DNA from: Sphaerisporangium dianthi
Lineage (GTDB): Bacteria; Actinomycetota; Actinomycetes; Streptosporangiales; Streptosporangiaceae
Length of the DNA stretch: 64,000 nucleotides
Reading direction: 5' to 3'
NCBI RefSeq assembly: GCF_042654065.1
Contig: NZ_JBHSFP010000001.1
Span: 124,001 to 188,000 of the forward strand
Shown piece after piece: positions 55,401 through 63,491 of this stretch. A program made the position numbers and the translations under genes. How positions within the stretch are numbered: the stretch's first letter is position 1; each line of letters opens with the position of its first letter. A model generated the notes under the pieces. That model worked only from the letters and a program-made list of their open reading frames with translations, was not told where the DNA came from and did no database searches.

Positions 55401-55970
55401 GCCGTACGCGCGGGCGAAGCCCGAGTAGTCCAGGCGCACGGCCGTCTTCTCCGGGGCCGGCGTGGCACCGGTCGCCTCCACAGAGAACAACACCCCGTCG
55501 ACGCCCGCGCGCCGCGCCGACGCGCGATCCAGCATCCGCACCCGCGCCTCGACGGGAGCAGCCGCGGTGGGCGCGCCGGCACCGTTGGGCGAGGCGGCGC
55601 CGACCCAGAGCGGAAGACCGCCCGCCTTAGTGGTCGCCGCCGCGGAGGCCGGCCTGCGGGCATCCGCCGCCACGAGAGGCAGGGAGATCTCGGCAGTGCC
55701 CGGCTCCGGCCACTTCACCACGGCGGACGCGGCGGGATCGGCCACCGACGCGTCGAGCCTGCGCGGCTTGACCTTCACCGCGTGTCCCGACACCACCTTG
55801 TCCGGATCCTCCGGCCTGGGCACGAGCCGACCGGCACCCGCCCTCGACTCCTCCTCAGACCCCGCCTCGGCCGGGGGCGCCGCCAGCAGCCCCGCGCACA
55901 AGACGAGCGCCGCCACCGTCGCGACCAGCCGCGAGACACGCCGACCCGTCAGACCATTGCCGCTAAGCAC
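49464..55970 (-). CDS. Secreted RHS-repeat polymorphic toxin-like protein
   Basis: This protein of about 2168 residues is exported (signal peptide ending LLAAPPAEA). A SpvB-like segment (FTWSYPMRVPPVAGGLTPNLGLSY region) lies near residues 275-340. YD/RHS repeats (for example GRLTSVTYDATGN-type YDDLDQLVQTEDARGR) run to the RHS core motif HLGAREYDANIGRFVSVDP near 1820. A 24-Gly hinge (1889-1912) leads to a 255-residue C-terminal domain with GHATIQVRYAGESLHTHQ and KSCMTYCADILRAGR, which suggests a permuted papain-like cysteine hydrolase. GTG 55970 has GGAGG 5 bases upstream; GTG 55982 is possible. It follows the LamG gene almost without gap and precedes the candidate immunity gene. Confidence 0.9.
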   Translation of the reverse strand: MLSGNGLTGRRVSRLVATVAALVLCAGLLAAPPAEAGSEEESRAGAGRLVPRPEDPDKVVSGHAVKVKPRRLDASVADPAASAVVKWPEPGTAEISLPLVAADARRPASAAATTKAGGLPLWVGAASPNGAGAPTAAAPVEARVRMLDRASARRAGVDGVLFSVEATGATPAPEKTAVRLDYSGFARAYGASYGSRLRLVRLPSCALTTPDAAACRAATPVASVNDTGDQTLSAQVATAPAGGAAMVLAAASEPSGDKGDYKATPLSASATWDIGAQSGDFTWSYPMRVPPVAGGLTPNLGLSYSSSSIDGRTSNTNTQPSWAGDGFDLWPGYIERRYKSCKDDGVPKNSTHDIYPGDLCWGYDNATMTLNGKGGELISAGGRTWRMKNDDGTRIEKLTSGDIDNGDNGGEYWKVTTTDGTQYFFGLNTLVAGKPQTRSAWTVPVFGDDDGEPCHKAEFKDSWCQQAWRWNLDKVVDRDGNAVTYFYSQEKNHYGRDLGSEDETPYVRGGYVDHIEYGLRADDLVPAKAPARVDFEVSERCIRADSADCAEAKIKDHAEYWEDVPWDLHCDSGQECKEDHGTSSPTFWSRKRLTKVTTQIVKADGSGYRPVDSWELKHTWGMADVDRQLLLTSIVHTGLAGTTPVALPPVSFVYTQLPNRVDKLGDDLGPFVKNRLGTVYNEFGGVLEVDYSGADCTTADLPVPHTNHRRCFPAYWVKSSGVSDDPTLDWFHKYVVTETVQTDLTGGSPDMVTRYDYSIGRPAWHYDDDDGLTPEKYKTWSQWRGYDKVRVKTGATSGTPGQVDHWYFQGMDGDRLNAGGGEKDVDVSDGEGGSYPDHGSLQGFEVRSVTYDKSGGAVVSKIVNSPWHHQTASRTRSFGTVTANLIATKTSRTLTSLDGGRWRETKSTSNSFDTTTGMPTQVDDLGDTSTEADNRCTTTTMAARNTDDWLVGQPAQVRTVAASCDAAVDLTKQLISDVRTYYDGGVFGAAPSKGLVTATDKVAVSGTTSGTVRYVPATRTAYDAYGRPKSVTLVDNTAATPVERTTTTAYTDTNGLTTKVTATGPPVRSGDAGSAMTTVSEIDPAWGSALRSTDPGGKTTVNALDALGRVTKVWGPDRTTAQVPTREFGYRTTAGKITAVVAKDLNNDGGQDTSYELLDGWLRTRQTQQPGPDGGRLIADTFYNARGTVDRTYAAYYADGAPGEALFGVDTPGQVETQTVYTYDGLGRVVAERLLAGNSDTGEKWRTTYAYGGDWTTVTPPDGGIPTTSLVDAQGRQVEVRRHRPNGYDSSFYTYTPAGQLKSIKGPGGHTWTYDYDLRGRKIQESDPDKGVTRFAYDDLDQLVQTEDARGRKITVTYDPIGRKTARYDTTNGSPGTTLAEWTYDTVLKGQPTGSTSHANGAGYTETVNFYDNRNRPTRITVTLTGLPAAEAALAPSGGYQFNTVYNLDGSVQSVSSPAAGGLSAEVITPAYDALGRPVKLTGNLSSYVIGTDYSKTGKLLGRRLSTGGSGKQVDQVYGYEFGSRRLKTSTTVHAGMTGVDRSATYTHDDAGNVTQIADVSRDGTDNQCYRYDHLRRLTDAWAQGAGTCATDPASATLGGAAPYRSAYTYDGSGNRATETRYDAGNHLASTRSYAYAGGTGVDASFKGHQLAGVTQTGTGAHTEGYAYDATGNTTRRNTGTGDQSLTWDAEGHLVKVADPATGETSFAYKAAGDRMIRRDPGGTTLYLSALEIRLDKGATSTKATRYYTQSGDTVAMRTTAGVTLLSSDHHGTGELAIDATTGDLAKRRFTPFGQSRGTATGTWPGEKGFVGGTIDSSTSLTHLGAREYDANIGRFVSVDPLFNMEYPQSWDGYSYANHTPVTMSDPEGLDGPLSGNQDCLYAGIGCNSGGGGGGGGGGGGGGGGGGGGGGGGSAPAPKSGCRWYNVGCQAKNALAGTLSYVNDLYKGWNQLSNGNLYATDNKTTRRIDSYIDEDLDADRDSWAFKVGREFIGPSLITPVGGGAAGEGRTIVRGAGLLKSGLKALAKRFGSNAARYGADRGAITLGRKNLSGVAIVYMDKGHATIQVRYAGESLHTHQMGTIGTRAIGRRWTEEHTLEAVEKYIPLPRGDLALAYQKSTLRVLGDYDLETKSCMTYCADILRAGRVRGVPDTTGGFYSWINDNFLYGR
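50232..50303 (-). repeat. 24-codon polyglycine run in the RHS protein
   Basis: An uninterrupted set of 24 Gly codons, mostly GGC and GGT, separates the RHS core from the C-terminal domain. It probably varies in length by replication slippage and serves as a flexible hinge. Confidence 0.95.
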
Positions 55971-55984
55971 AACATCCTCCACGG

Positions 55985-58900
55985 CTAGAGCTCGTCGATC
56001 TCAGTGGGGTTGGCGAGGTAGGCGACCTCTTCCTCGGTGGCCGCGCCGCGCAGAACCCAGACGTCGTCCAGTTGGCCGCGCCAGTTCTGGCCCGCGGGGT
56101 AGGCGCCGCCTTTCCTGGCCCGGCCCAATTGCACGGAAGTGATGGGGGCGAACACCCGGGTGTCCTCGCGGTAGGACACCGTCGGCGCCTCTGCCGCGGC
56201 CTCCACGACCCCGTTGACGTACAGCACGACACGGCTGTTGAAGCCGTCGTAGACGACCGCCAGGTGGTCCCAGTCGCCGAAACCGCCATGGTGGAAGCTG
56301 GAGTGCTCCACCGTCGCGGTGGTCGCGCCCGTTCCGTCCACGCTGGGCACGTCCAGCACGTAGCGGCCCTTGGCGGCGTCGTAGCGCACCACCACGGCGC
56401 TGTTGGTGGTGCCGGCGAGACCGAGCACGGTCATCGACCTAGTGGGGGTGCCCGCCGTCTGCGCCCACGCGGAGACGGTGAAGCTCTCGGCGCTGTCGAC
56501 CACGGCGCCCGCCGCCGAGGCGTAGTCGCCGTCCCCTCCGGGGAGGTCCAGCGCGCCGGCCACCTGGCCGTCGGGCGGGGTCACGACGCTCAGCCCGGCA
56601 TCGGTCGTGATCTTCGCCGCGCCTGCCAGCGCGACCGGGTGCTTCACCGCGACCGGCGCGGAGTCGGGGCTCGTCTCAGGGGTGCCCGCCGCGGTGTTGA
56701 GCCGCCATCGCCCGGCGATATCGGACTTGACGGCGAACAGCTCCTGCGCCTCCTCGACGGAGACGACGCGGTCGTAGACCCGCACATCGTCGATCGCGCC
56801 CGGCCAGTAGTCGACGGCGGCGCCGTTCCACTTGGACCCGCCGATCCGCAGGCCGCCTCCGGCCTGCCACACCGCCGGAAGGTCGGCGGTCCCGCTCTCG
56901 ACCCCGTTGACGTAGATCCGCAGCTTCTTGGCTATGACGTCGTGGACCCCGACCAGATGCGTCCACTGGTCGAACGTGACGGTGGAGGCGGAGTAGGCGG
57001 TGGCGGTCGTCGGGCTCGCGACGTCGGCCGCCGTCCGCATGAACCCCCACTTCTTGGTGCCGGCCCGGTACTTCAGGTAGAAGCCGCTCTGGGTGCCGCC
57101 GTCCTGGCTGACCACGGTGACGTCCTTGCCGGAAGCGGCGGCGGGCAGCTTCACCCAGGCCGCGACCGCGAAGTTTCCGGTCGTGTTCAGCACCGGGTCG
57201 GCGGTGGCGGCGTATCCGGTGGTGCCGTTGAGCTGGACGGCGGTGCCGATCTGCCCCGGGACCCCGAGGGTCGCACCACCCTGCACGGCGGCGGTGACGG
57301 GGTCGCCGCCGTCGCCGTAAACCCGCTCGTTGCCCGCCGGCTCCTCCATCCGCCAGTGCGCCGTCAGCTTCCGGCCTTCGGGCGTGGAACCCGCTGCCAG
57401 GCTCGCCGCGTCGTCGTCGGACACGGACGCGGCGAACACCTTGATCTCGTCGACGTCGCCCGGCCAGAAGTCGCCGTACCCACCGTCGTACAGGCTGCGC
57501 CCGATCTGGAAGGCACCTCTGGCGTTGAGCACGGCGGCGACGGAGGTCTCGGCCGCCCGGGCGCCGTTCACGTAGAGCCGGATCTTCTTGGCGGCCGCGT
57601 CGTACACCCCGCTCAGATGGGTCCAGACGTTCAGCTCCGAGGGCATGGGCGCGATCGCGACGGCCACGGGACCGCTTCCGCCGGTCACGTCGTTCGCCGG
57701 CGTCTTGAACACCCAGGAGCCGCCGGCGTCCACCCCGAGCTGGAAGCCGCTCTGCACGACCGCGTCCTGGGCCAGGACGTTGTAGTAGCCGTCGTTCTTG
57801 CGAAGCCGCACCCACGCCGAGACAGTGAAGCTCTGGTCGGTGCGCACCACGGAGAGGTCTGTGGCGGCGTAGCCGCCGGGGACGCCGGTGAGGCTCAGGC
57901 CGCTGCCGACCTTGCCCTCCGCGCCCAGGGTGGCTCCTGCGCCGGACCGGGCCGCGATGCCCGGGATCTGCGCCGTGAGCGAGGTGGAGCCCGCGGGCTC
58001 GTCCAGCTTCCAGCGCGCCTTCTCCGGCGCGCCCTCGCTCACCCAGAACCGGTAGCCGCCGACCGAGAAGTTCCCCGCCGCGTCCCACACGGTGACATAT
58101 AGGGTGTTGACGCCTGCCTGGGTCGGCACCACCCTGACCGTCTGCGGATTCGCCGTCCTGTCGGCCGCCGACGCGGGTGCGGGAGTGGTGTTGAGCGCGT
58201 AGGCGAACCTGGTCACCTCGGGGTCGAAGGTGACCGCGAACGAGCCGTAGCGGCCCACGCCGTCGCGCGCGGTCACGTCCGGATCGTCGGGGTTCAGGGC
58301 GGGGTACTCAGGTGAGTCGACCACCGGGGTGCGGGGGGCGGTGGGGTCGTACCTCAGATAGCAGGCGGTCGCGTCACCCGCCCAGCTCCACGGGCTCCAC
58401 GCCGCGCCATCGTAGACACGCACCTGGTAGTTGAAGTCGGTGTTCACCGGGAACAGGCCCGCCGGCACCTGGACCGAGAACGACGAGCGGTGCGACCCCT
58501 TGGCCGACTGCTTCTTCGGGGTGGTGGTGTGCCACTGGTGGACGGCGCCGGAGCCGTCCTTCCAGTCCACAGCGAACTCGGCGCTGAGTTTCTCCCCCTC
58601 GGCACCGCTGTTGTCCGGGTCGGTGAGATTGTCGGCGTACAGCATCGGCAGCCGGTTCACCGGCGTGCTGTGGCCGTAAGCGGGGCACGGGCCGCCGGGG
58701 CTGGAGTGCAGTTGCTTCATCTTCGGCTGCGGCGGAACGGAGTTGTAGTACACGCGCAGAATCGCGTCGCCGTCGAACCGCTTCCAGCCGTACTCGTCGC
58801 CCTCGTGGGCCGCCTTCAGACCGAACGTCGTGTTGGCCCAGCCCTTCTTGGCCGCGTCCTTGACGGCCGACTCCACATTGAAGAGCACATCGCCGGCAGG

Positions 58901-60199
58901 GCAGTCGCTGGAGTGACCCTTGGCGACATCCCTGTAAGTGAGATAGTCCGCCCAGTTGTCCGAGGTCGAATTCCAGGTCGAGGTCTTGCCGAATCCGGTG
59001 GTGCGGTAGATGTGCACCGACCGCCCATTGCAGGACGGCGCCCACGTCTCCTTGACGGAGAACTCCGCGGAGATGATCTGCTTGCCGATGAAACGGCTGG
59101 TCGGCATGCGGTAGAACAGCCGCTTGACGTGGGAGCCGCCGCAGTAGGCGCCCGCCGGGGGCAGGCTGATGGGGCACCGCCCCATGCCCTCTCCCTCGAA
59201 GTTGTAGTCCTCCCAGCCGCCACTGGAGACCATCAGGTTGGCCGACTCGCCGGGGGCGTACCACACGGGGTCGATGTAGAGGGGGAAACTCACGTCGGGA
59301 GAGGTGAGCAGCCGCCGGTCCGGCTCGAGCATCATCCGCCCGGATGCGGTGCCCGTCTTCATCACCGCGACACGCGAGGCGTCGCCCGGCGCCGCCGCCG
59401 ACGCCCTGCGCAGCCCGCCGTCCGCGAGCAGGGCCGACCTGGCCTGCGCACCGGCCGGCTCGCGGGAGTCCCACATCTTCGGCGGCGGCGCCCGGAACAC
59501 CTCCGCGCCCGTCACCGGGTCGACGGCCGACTGGTTTCCCCGCTCGTCCTGCGCCAGCCGCAGGCCGGGCGCCGACAGACCGAACTGCAGCCGGGCCAGC
59601 CTGGGGTCACGTGCCGCGTCCGGCGTCTTCACCACCAGCACGTGCGAGGCGCCCTCGGCGGTGGCCCGGACCCGCAGGTCGACGTCCGGCCCGAGCACGC
59701 CCCGGTACACCGCGGTGTCACCCTCCAGGTCGGGGGCGGGGAGGCCGCCCGGCCACGACAGCGACATCCGGCGGCCCGCGCGTGTCATCGACAGCATGGG
59801 GTCGCCGCCGCCGCCGGACAGCCGCAGGTCCACTGTGGTGGCCGCCGGCCGGATCGACCCGTCGGGCTCCCTCCGCAGGGTGGTGTCGATGCCGACCCAC
59901 TTGCCGTCCTTCACGGTCCGTACCGGCCGCAGGTGCTCTACCGCGACGAATCCGCCGCCAGGCTGGGCGTGCACCTCACGCGTCTCTCCCCGCAGGCCGA
60001 GCACTTCCACCGGCCGCCCGGACTCACGGGCCGCGCCCGCCGCGTCCGCCTCGGTCACCCGGGGCTCCGGGTCCCCCGCCCGCACGCCCGCGACCTGCGC
60101 GACCTGGCTGGGGACGGCGCCCCAGGAGGGGATCGTCTGGTGCGGCAACGCCACCGCCGCCATCACTGACACAGCCGTCAGGGTCCAACGAGTCTTCAC
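55985..60199 (-). CDS. Secreted DNRLRE/triple LamG-like protein
   Basis: This is a 1404-residue exported protein with a signal peptide (TLTAVSVMAAVALP). Residues 20-310 are a beta-rich domain common to RHS-linked proteins; 315-490 a DNRLRE-type domain (LFYRMPTSRFIGKQIISAEFS, SVHIYRTT); 490-720 contain Ig/fibronectin-like strands. Three LamG/concanavalin-like domains follow at about 728-935, 948-1150 and 1166-1390, each with the motif FTVSAWV or FAVAAWV and WTHL/WDHL followed by LYVNG or IYVNG. LamG modules usually bind carbohydrate or protein. It starts GTG after GGGAG. Its stop lies 14 bases before the RHS start used here, so the two products are probably made together. Confidence 0.9.
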   Translation of the reverse strand: MKTRWTLTAVSVMAAVALPHQTIPSWGAVPSQVAQVAGVRAGDPEPRVTEADAAGAARESGRPVEVLGLRGETREVHAQPGGGFVAVEHLRPVRTVKDGKWVGIDTTLRREPDGSIRPAATTVDLRLSGGGGDPMLSMTRAGRRMSLSWPGGLPAPDLEGDTAVYRGVLGPDVDLRVRATAEGASHVLVVKTPDAARDPRLARLQFGLSAPGLRLAQDERGNQSAVDPVTGAEVFRAPPPKMWDSREPAGAQARSALLADGGLRRASAAAPGDASRVAVMKTGTASGRMMLEPDRRLLTSPDVSFPLYIDPVWYAPGESANLMVSSGGWEDYNFEGEGMGRCPISLPPAGAYCGGSHVKRLFYRMPTSRFIGKQIISAEFSVKETWAPSCNGRSVHIYRTTGFGKTSTWNSTSDNWADYLTYRDVAKGHSSDCPAGDVLFNVESAVKDAAKKGWANTTFGLKAAHEGDEYGWKRFDGDAILRVYYNSVPPQPKMKQLHSSPGGPCPAYGHSTPVNRLPMLYADNLTDPDNSGAEGEKLSAEFAVDWKDGSGAVHQWHTTTPKKQSAKGSHRSSFSVQVPAGLFPVNTDFNYQVRVYDGAAWSPWSWAGDATACYLRYDPTAPRTPVVDSPEYPALNPDDPDVTARDGVGRYGSFAVTFDPEVTRFAYALNTTPAPASAADRTANPQTVRVVPTQAGVNTLYVTVWDAAGNFSVGGYRFWVSEGAPEKARWKLDEPAGSTSLTAQIPGIAARSGAGATLGAEGKVGSGLSLTGVPGGYAATDLSVVRTDQSFTVSAWVRLRKNDGYYNVLAQDAVVQSGFQLGVDAGGSWVFKTPANDVTGGSGPVAVAIAPMPSELNVWTHLSGVYDAAAKKIRLYVNGARAAETSVAAVLNARGAFQIGRSLYDGGYGDFWPGDVDEIKVFAASVSDDDAASLAAGSTPEGRKLTAHWRMEEPAGNERVYGDGGDPVTAAVQGGATLGVPGQIGTAVQLNGTTGYAATADPVLNTTGNFAVAAWVKLPAAASGKDVTVVSQDGGTQSGFYLKYRAGTKKWGFMRTAADVASPTTATAYSASTVTFDQWTHLVGVHDVIAKKLRIYVNGVESGTADLPAVWQAGGGLRIGGSKWNGAAVDYWPGAIDDVRVYDRVVSVEEAQELFAVKSDIAGRWRLNTAAGTPETSPDSAPVAVKHPVALAGAAKITTDAGLSVVTPPDGQVAGALDLPGGDGDYASAAGAVVDSAESFTVSAWAQTAGTPTRSMTVLGLAGTTNSAVVVRYDAAKGRYVLDVPSVDGTGATTATVEHSSFHHGGFGDWDHLAVVYDGFNSRVVLYVNGVVEAAAEAPTVSYREDTRVFAPITSVQLGRARKGGAYPAGQNWRGQLDDVWVLRGAATEEEVAYLANPTEIDEL

Positions 60200-60485
60200 A
60201 CCGCGCTCCCACCGGCTCCACGTCGAGGTCGGCCGGCAGACTCCTTCTGACGACCGGACTCAACAGTGACCACCACCGGTAGACGGCGCGTTCAGATCTT
60301 GTAGATGCCGCGTTGACCCCGAGGCCCCGCGTGGCCCGTGGTGCGTGGGTGGGTGCGTGAGTGCGTGGTGCGCGGTCCGCCCGGTCTCTCCCTCCTGACG
60401 GCGACCCGGCACGGCATCTTTCGGCGTCCTCGGCGTGACGTTCGCCGCGCTGGTCGATCCGGCCCGCCGGGCGAGAGCGGCCGGG

Positions 60486-61274
60486 TCAGCGCTTGTGGGC
60501 CACGCCGCAGTAGGCGGGCAGGTCGTCCTCGCGGTGCAGCGGGGTGCCTGGCCGCCAGTCATCGAGGCGCGTCACGCCCGGCTCCACGAGGTCCAAGCCG
60601 TCGAAGAACGTCTCGATCTCGTCGTAGGACCGCAGGACGGCCGGAGAGCTGGCCCTGTCGTACACCGACGTGCCGGGCATCAGCCGCCGATCGGCCTCGG
60701 CGTGCGACAGGACCAGGACCGAACCCGGGACCAGGGCGTCCATCAGGGTGCGGACGATGCCGCGCGGATCTTCCTCGTCCCTGATGAAGTGGAGCACGAA
60801 GACGAGCAGCACGGCCATGGGCCGGTCGAAGTCGAGGTGCTCGCGGATTGTCGCGTCGCCGACGATCTCGTGGGGCCGGCGCAGGTCGCCGGCGACCATG
60901 ACGGTCTGGTCGTCGGTGGCGAGCAGCGCCTGACCGTGGGACAGGACGATCGGCTCCTGGTCGACGTAGGCGACGCGCGCGCCGGGGACGGCGCGCTGCG
61001 CCACCTCGTGCACGTTCTCCTGCGTGGGAAGCCCAGAGCCGATGTCGAGGAACTGGTCGATGCCCGCCTCGCCCGCGGCGTACTCGACGGCGCGCCGCAG
61101 GAAACGGCGGTTGGCGACGGCGAGTTCGCGGGTGCGCGGAAAGACGCCGATCACCCGCTCGGCCGCCTCGCGATCGGAGGCGTAATTGTCCTTGCCACCC
61201 AAGTAATAATCGTACATTCGCCCCACATTGGGCGTTACCGGATCAAAGCTTGGGCTCAACGGCTCGGGATTCAT
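60486..61274 (-). CDS. S-adenosyl methyltransferase (DUF574 type)
   Basis: This is a 262-residue protein of the actinobacterial SAM-dependent methyltransferase family formerly DUF574. The characteristic start is PNVGRMYDYYLGGKDNYASDREAAE; the SAM-binding motif is QFLDIGSGLPTQENVHEVAQ; and VAYVDQEPIVLSHG and VLLVFVLHFIRDEEDP complete the pattern. Filamentous actinomycetes carry many paralogues. Substrates are unknown. The ATG has GGAG upstream. The surroundings suggest a single-gene unit. Confidence 0.94.
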   Translation of the reverse strand: MNPEPLSPSFDPVTPNVGRMYDYYLGGKDNYASDREAAERVIGVFPRTRELAVANRRFLRRAVEYAAGEAGIDQFLDIGSGLPTQENVHEVAQRAVPGARVAYVDQEPIVLSHGQALLATDDQTVMVAGDLRRPHEIVGDATIREHLDFDRPMAVLLVFVLHFIRDEEDPRGIVRTLMDALVPGSVLVLSHAEADRRLMPGTSVYDRASSPAVLRSYDEIETFFDGLDLVEPGVTRLDDWRPGTPLHREDDLPAYCGVAHKR

Positions 61275-61409
61275 GCCACTCCGTCACGGGTCGATATCAA
61301 AGGCCGCTCAACCGCAGTGTGTCACCACACGCGTGATTGGAGGCCCGACGTTAACAGCCGTCGACCCTGCTCTCAACGGCGAACGGACATCCTGTGGACG
61401 ACGACTCTC

Positions 61410-61437
61410 AAGCACCTCTCACGAAGCACCTCTCACG
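61410..61437. repeat. 14-bp direct tandem repeat
   Basis: AAGCACCTCTCACG is present twice in direct succession, just downstream of the PPK2 stop. Recent slippage product. Confidence 0.8.
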
Positions 61438-61446
61438 AAGGACCGC

Positions 61447-62262
61447 TCACGCGCGCTGCTTCAGGGTGGCCGCTTGGTCGGGGACGCGGTTGCGCTCGTT
61501 GCGCGGCAGCCGCCGGTATCCGGTGGACGGCGGGCGCGGCGGCAGGCTGAGCGGCGGACGCCGCACCTCGTAGTAGGAGATGGTCGACAGCAGGTGGGCG
61601 ATCATGTTGATCCGGGCGCTGCGCTTGTCCTCGCTCTCCACCTCGTACCACGGCGCCTCGATGCTGTCGGTGTGGACGATCATCTCGTCCTTGGCGCGCG
61701 AGTAGTCCTCCCAGCGGGTGATCGACTCCATGTCCATCGGCGAGAGCTTCCAGCGCCGCATCGGGTCCTCAAGGCGAGACAGGAAGCGGCGTTCCTGCTC
61801 GGCGTCGCTGACCGAGAACCAGTACTTGCGCAGCAGGATGCCGTCCTCCACCAGCAGCCGCTCGAAGACCGGGCACTGGCGCAAAAAGCGGGTGTACTCC
61901 TCAGGAGTGCAGAAACCCATCACGTGCTCAACCCCGGCCCGGTTGTACCAGCTGCGGTCGAACAGCACGATCTCCCCGGCGGCGGGCAGGTGTTCGACGT
62001 AGCGCTGGAAGTACCACTGGCCGCGCTGCCGCTCGCTGGGCGCGGGAAGGGCCGCGATGCGCGCGACCCGGGGGTTGAGGAACTCGGTGACCCGCTTGAT
62101 CGTGCTTCCCTTGCCCGCGGCGTCCCTGCCCTCGAAGACGATCACCAGCCGGGCGCCCTCGACCTTGACCCACTCTTGGAGCTTCACCAGTTCGGCCTGC
62201 AGCCGGTACAACTCGGCCTCGTACACCTCACGGCTCAGCCGCCGGTTCTTCTTGCCGCCCAC
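61447..62262 (-). CDS. ppk2: Polyphosphate kinase 2
   Basis: This is a 271-residue class I PPK2 that transfers phosphate between polyphosphate and nucleoside diphosphates. Walker A is VIVFEGRDAAGKGSTIKR; the lid and Walker B region is IVLFDRSWYNRAGVEHVMGF; and WYEVESEDKRSARINMIAHLL is near the C-terminus. The last 40 residues are a Pro/Arg-rich tail. The GTG at 62262 is 8 bases after AGGGAGG; the GTG at 62271 directly adjoins it. It is likely a cytoplasmic enzyme for nucleotide regeneration or stress metabolism. Confidence 0.95.
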   Translation of the reverse strand: MGGKKNRRLSREVYEAELYRLQAELVKLQEWVKVEGARLVIVFEGRDAAGKGSTIKRVTEFLNPRVARIAALPAPSERQRGQWYFQRYVEHLPAAGEIVLFDRSWYNRAGVEHVMGFCTPEEYTRFLRQCPVFERLLVEDGILLRKYWFSVSDAEQERRFLSRLEDPMRRWKLSPMDMESITRWEDYSRAKDEMIVHTDSIEAPWYEVESEDKRSARINMIAHLLSTISYYEVRRPPLSLPPRPPSTGYRRLPRNERNRVPDQAATLKQRA

Positions 62263-62337
62263 CGCGACCACCTCCCTGCACCATCGAGTAGATCACGGCC
62301 CCCGTCCCGGACGCGTGTACCGGTCGCCGGGCCCGGT

Positions 62338-63117
62338 TCAGACGTCTCTGCGGCGCAGGAGCAGGGTGCCCGCGACGAGCGGCAGCACGACGTACGCGAG
62401 CATCACGGCCACCGCCCCGGCCGGGGACAGCAGCGACCCGTACACCGAATGGGCGTCGGGCTGCCCGGCGATCTGGCGCGGCAGGCCCGGCAGCATGACC
62501 GAGCCGAGCCGCTCACTCCACGGTGCGGGCAGGTTGCCCACCACCATCGGGCCCACGTACAACAGCCCCACCAGGATGACGATCGCCCCCGCCGTAGACC
62601 GCAGGATCGTCGCCAGTCCCAGCCCGACCAGGGCGAAGGCCACCACCGACAGGCCGGTGAGGGCCAGGACGGGCATCCTGTCGGCGACGGGGGTCAGGTA
62701 GGCGCCGCTGAACCTGCCGCCGATCACCGAGCGGCTGACGAAGTACGTCGCGAACACGACCAGCGGCCCGGTGATCGCGGCGAGCCCGGCGAGGATCGCG
62801 GCCTTGGCCGCGAGGACCGGCCAGCGCCGGGGCACCGCCATCAGGCTCGTCGCGATCGTCCCGGTGGCGTACTCGGAGGTGATCGCCAGCACGCCGAGTA
62901 TCCCCAGGCACAGCTGCGGGAACATCACGATCACCTCCTCGATGTTGGAGATCGAGCCTCCCGTCCGCCGTTCGGGCGGGGCGCCGTCGAACGCGGCCGC
63001 CGCCGACCAGGCGATCGCCGCGCCGAGCAGGATGCCGCCCACGGCGACGCCGAGGGTGTAGTAGGTGGAGCGGACCGATCGGAGCTTGTGCCACTCCGCG
63101 GCCAGGACATCGGTCAT
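62338..63117 (-). CDS. ABC-2 type transporter permease
   Basis: This is a 259-residue integral membrane protein with about six helices (VAVGGILLGAAIAWSAAAAF, QLCLGILGVLAITSEY, FALVGLGLATILRS and others). The beginning VLAAEWHKLRSVRSTYYTLG and the segment ITSEYATGTIATSLMAVPRR are typical of ABC-2 permeases for drug or lipid export. The start has cat at 63115-63117 after GGAAGGA. The partner ATPase, normally upstream on the same strand, is absent: the divergent synthetase gene lies there instead. It may pair with an ATPase elsewhere. Confidence 0.9.
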   Translation of the reverse strand: MTDVLAAEWHKLRSVRSTYYTLGVAVGGILLGAAIAWSAAAAFDGAPPERRTGGSISNIEEVIVMFPQLCLGILGVLAITSEYATGTIATSLMAVPRRWPVLAAKAAILAGLAAITGPLVVFATYFVSRSVIGGRFSGAYLTPVADRMPVLALTGLSVVAFALVGLGLATILRSTAGAIVILVGLLYVGPMVVGNLPAPWSERLGSVMLPGLPRQIAGQPDAHSVYGSLLSPAGAVAVMLAYVVLPLVAGTLLLRRRDV

Positions 63118-63491
63118 CGGGTTCCTTCCGAGGGCGTCGACGGGGACGCCTCGACGCTCTCGCGGCCCGGGCGGGGCGCGCATCGGCCCGGCGTCGCAAC
63201 TCCACCGCCCCGCGTCGGACCGCAGGATGTCGTCCTCTGGGTTGAGCCACCGCCAGGGAGCTCCCGGGGAGCATTCGAGGGGGCGTCCGAGGGTGTGCCC
63301 GGAGTCGTCCACCAGGTGGACGGGAATAGGCGGCGGGGCGCCGGGAGTTAAGATCGGGCGAAGTCCATGGCGTCAGTCGGGCCGGTTCGGAGCCGAAGAG
63401 CCGCAGAAGGATGATCCGCGAGAACCGCTGATCCCCCGACGCCCCTGACGAAGACCCGGGCGAGCTGTCCGGGCATTCAGCAGGAGCCTTT
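63118..63491. other. Divergent promoter region, no gene
   Basis: The 374-bp stretch between the ABC permease and the synthetase gene has no frame with convincing coding bias in either direction. It should contain both promoters. I see no ATPase remnant. Confidence 0.5.

Noticed and set aside
53112..55988. 958-codon plus-strand open frame opposite the RHS gene
   Set aside because: Composition is His/Arg/Gly-rich with no domain, and the opposite strand has an obvious RHS protein.
61275..63351. Long plus-strand open frames opposite PPK2 and the ABC permease
   Set aside because: These are antisense shadows of genes with recognised domains in a GC-rich genome.
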